The notes beneath the pieces were generated by a model. The model was not told the origin of the DNA. It ran no database searches and saw only the letters and a program-made list of their open reading frames with translations. A stretch of DNA of 64,000 bases, from NCBI GenBank assembly GCA_024742455.1, contig JANSYL010000001.1:434001-498000 (forward strand). Reading direction: 5' to 3'. The position numbers and the translations under genes were made by a program. This DNA comes from Paracoccaceae bacterium (GTDB lineage: Bacteria; Pseudomonadota; Alphaproteobacteria; Rhodobacterales; Rhodobacteraceae). The first letter of the stretch is position 1; every line of letters starts with the position of its first letter. Of this stretch, positions 63,216 through 64,000 are shown in pieces.

Positions 63216-64000
63216 TCATGCCACGAAGCGGCGATGCAGCTCGGCGATATGGGCCGGGCCCACCTCGCAGCAGCCACCGATAATGGTGGCGCCAAGGTCG
63301 ATCCATTGCGCCGCGAAATCGGCATAGCGGTCGGGCGACAGGTCTTCGCGGCGGCTGAGTTCTTTCACGGTCGAGCCCGCCTGCGCGAAGCTTTCGGTGA
63401 TCCCGGTAAAGCCATTTGCATAGCCGCCGAACGGAAGGGGCGCCGATTGCAGGTTCTGCAGCCCGACGGTCACCGCCTCGGGCAGCGAACAGTTGATCAG
63501 GACGGCCTCGGCCCCGAAATCCTGAGCCAGCGCCGCGACATCGGCAACGGGTTCGCCCGAGCGCAGGCGCGCGCCGTCTTCGTCCATGACGCTGACGCCA
63601 AGCCAGACCGGCAGACCGGTCGCCGCCTCGGCCGCACCGTGCAGCGCCACGCGGGCCTGCGCCAGCGACGAGGCGGTTTCGATCAGGAACATGTCGACAT
63701 GCGGGGCCTGAAGGCGGCAGATCTCGGCGAAACCGGCGGCGGCATCCGGGCCGGGCGTATCGGTGGTGTAGGACCAGCCCATCGGCCCGAGCGATCCCGC
63801 GATCCGGCCCGACCCATGCGCGTCGCGCGCCGATCTGGCGATGGCGCAGGCGGTCAGGTGCAAATCCTCGAACTGATCCTCGATGCCTTGCGGGGCGAGC
63901 CGGTCACGGTGGATGGCATAGGAATTGACCGTGGCGATCTGGGCGCCCGCCGCGAAGTAATCGGCGTGGATATCCCGCACCAGGTCGGGCTGATCCTGCA
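63216..64000 (-). CDS. Homocysteine S-methyltransferase family protein, 5' end missing
   Basis: The frame stays open to the window edge, so the N-terminus is missing and only about 260 residues are seen. The zinc ligands are intact: one cysteine in VLINCSLPEAV and the pair in IIGGCCEVGPAHI near the C-terminus. FAEICRLQAPHVDMFLIETASSLAQARVAL is typical of the barrel. Members move methyl groups from S-methylmethionine, betaine or similar donors to homocysteine. The neighbour starts four bases after its stop. Confidence 0.9.
   Translation of the reverse strand, partial: QDQPDLVRDIHADYFAAGAQIATVNSYAIHRDRLAPQGIEDQFEDLHLTACAIARSARDAHGSGRIAGSLGPMGWSYTTDTPGPDAAAGFAEICRLQAPHVDMFLIETASSLAQARVALHGAAEAATGLPVWLGVSVMDEDGARLRSGEPVADVAALAQDFGAEAVLINCSLPEAVTVGLQNLQSAPLPFGGYANGFTGITESFAQAGSTVKELSRREDLSPDRYADFAAQWIDLGATIIGGCCEVGPAHIAELHRRFVA

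Overview
The window is high-GC, gene-dense DNA from an alphaproteobacterium, most probably a Rhodobacteraceae (Roseobacter/Paracoccus-type) member. This rests on the ClpP and ClpX sequences, the DUF3726/Ldh gene cluster, the hisB-hisH-DUF2147-hisA order, a perfect CtrA box (TTAA-N7-TTAA), and AGGAGG-type ribosome sites with many ATGA/GTGA gene overlaps. It looks chromosomal: I see no insertion sequence, phage gene, CRISPR array or rRNA operon, and one tRNA (Tyr).

Layout. 1-7186: a peptide-type ABC importer (partial binding protein, two permeases, a fused double ATPase) interleaved with a glutathionyl-hydroquinone reductase, a 57-residue membrane protein, an FkbM methyltransferase and an AhpD-like enzyme. 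7190-12497: a Sel1-repeat protein, then a tightly overlapping four-gene operon (HAD-UbiA fusion, GtrA, DprE1-like oxidase, DprE2-like reductase) that matches the mycobacterial route to decaprenyl-phospho-D-arabinofuranose. 12652-18932: an anchored protein of unknown function, a secreted SUMF1-domain protein with a secreted partner, a CtrA-box-preceded helical-repeat protein and a class IV aminotransferase. 19061-23360: an operon of four minus-strand genes (M19 dipeptidase-like, unknown, DUF3726, Ldh family).

23465-31577: a DUF1972 glycosyltransferase, then the histidine genes hisB, hisH, hisA, hisF and hisE, with a DUF2147 gene and a Hint (hedgehog/intein-type) gene inserted among them, followed by CoA-binding, YHS-domain and zinc-ribbon proteins. 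31581-36446: rlmB, tRNA-Tyr, fahA and maiA (end of tyrosine/homogentisate degradation), a sugar-phosphate transferase and a GT-A-like protein. 36500-41016: RidA, ClpX, ClpP, a methyltransferase and a photolyase-like flavoprotein whose domains appear circularly permuted.

41013-53611: an acyl-CoA catabolic region: an ACAD10/11-like kinase and dehydrogenase pair, glutaryl-CoA dehydrogenase, a 3-oxoadipyl-CoA type thiolase, a FadB/FadJ-like bifunctional enzyme, a PimC/PimD-like dehydrogenase pair, then betB-betA for choline to glycine betaine. 53717-58853: a VWA protein, MoxR ATPase, membrane protein, cobQ and cobO, all on the minus strand. 58951-64000: a hydantoin/dihydropyrimidine cluster (hydantoinase, VOC protein, racemase, DapA-like aldolase) facing an ICL/PEP-mutase-like enzyme and a homocysteine S-methyltransferase that runs off the end.

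Intergenic structure is unusually rich in perfect palindromes, many centred on CTGCAG, at the 3' ends of facing genes. A short interspersed repeat with a TATTTGG..AAAGATGAAGG core also recurs. The most interesting items are the putative arabinofuranose-lipid operon, the permuted photolyase, the Hint protein in the his locus, the ACAD11-like pair, and the dipeptidase homologue that appears to lack metal ligands.
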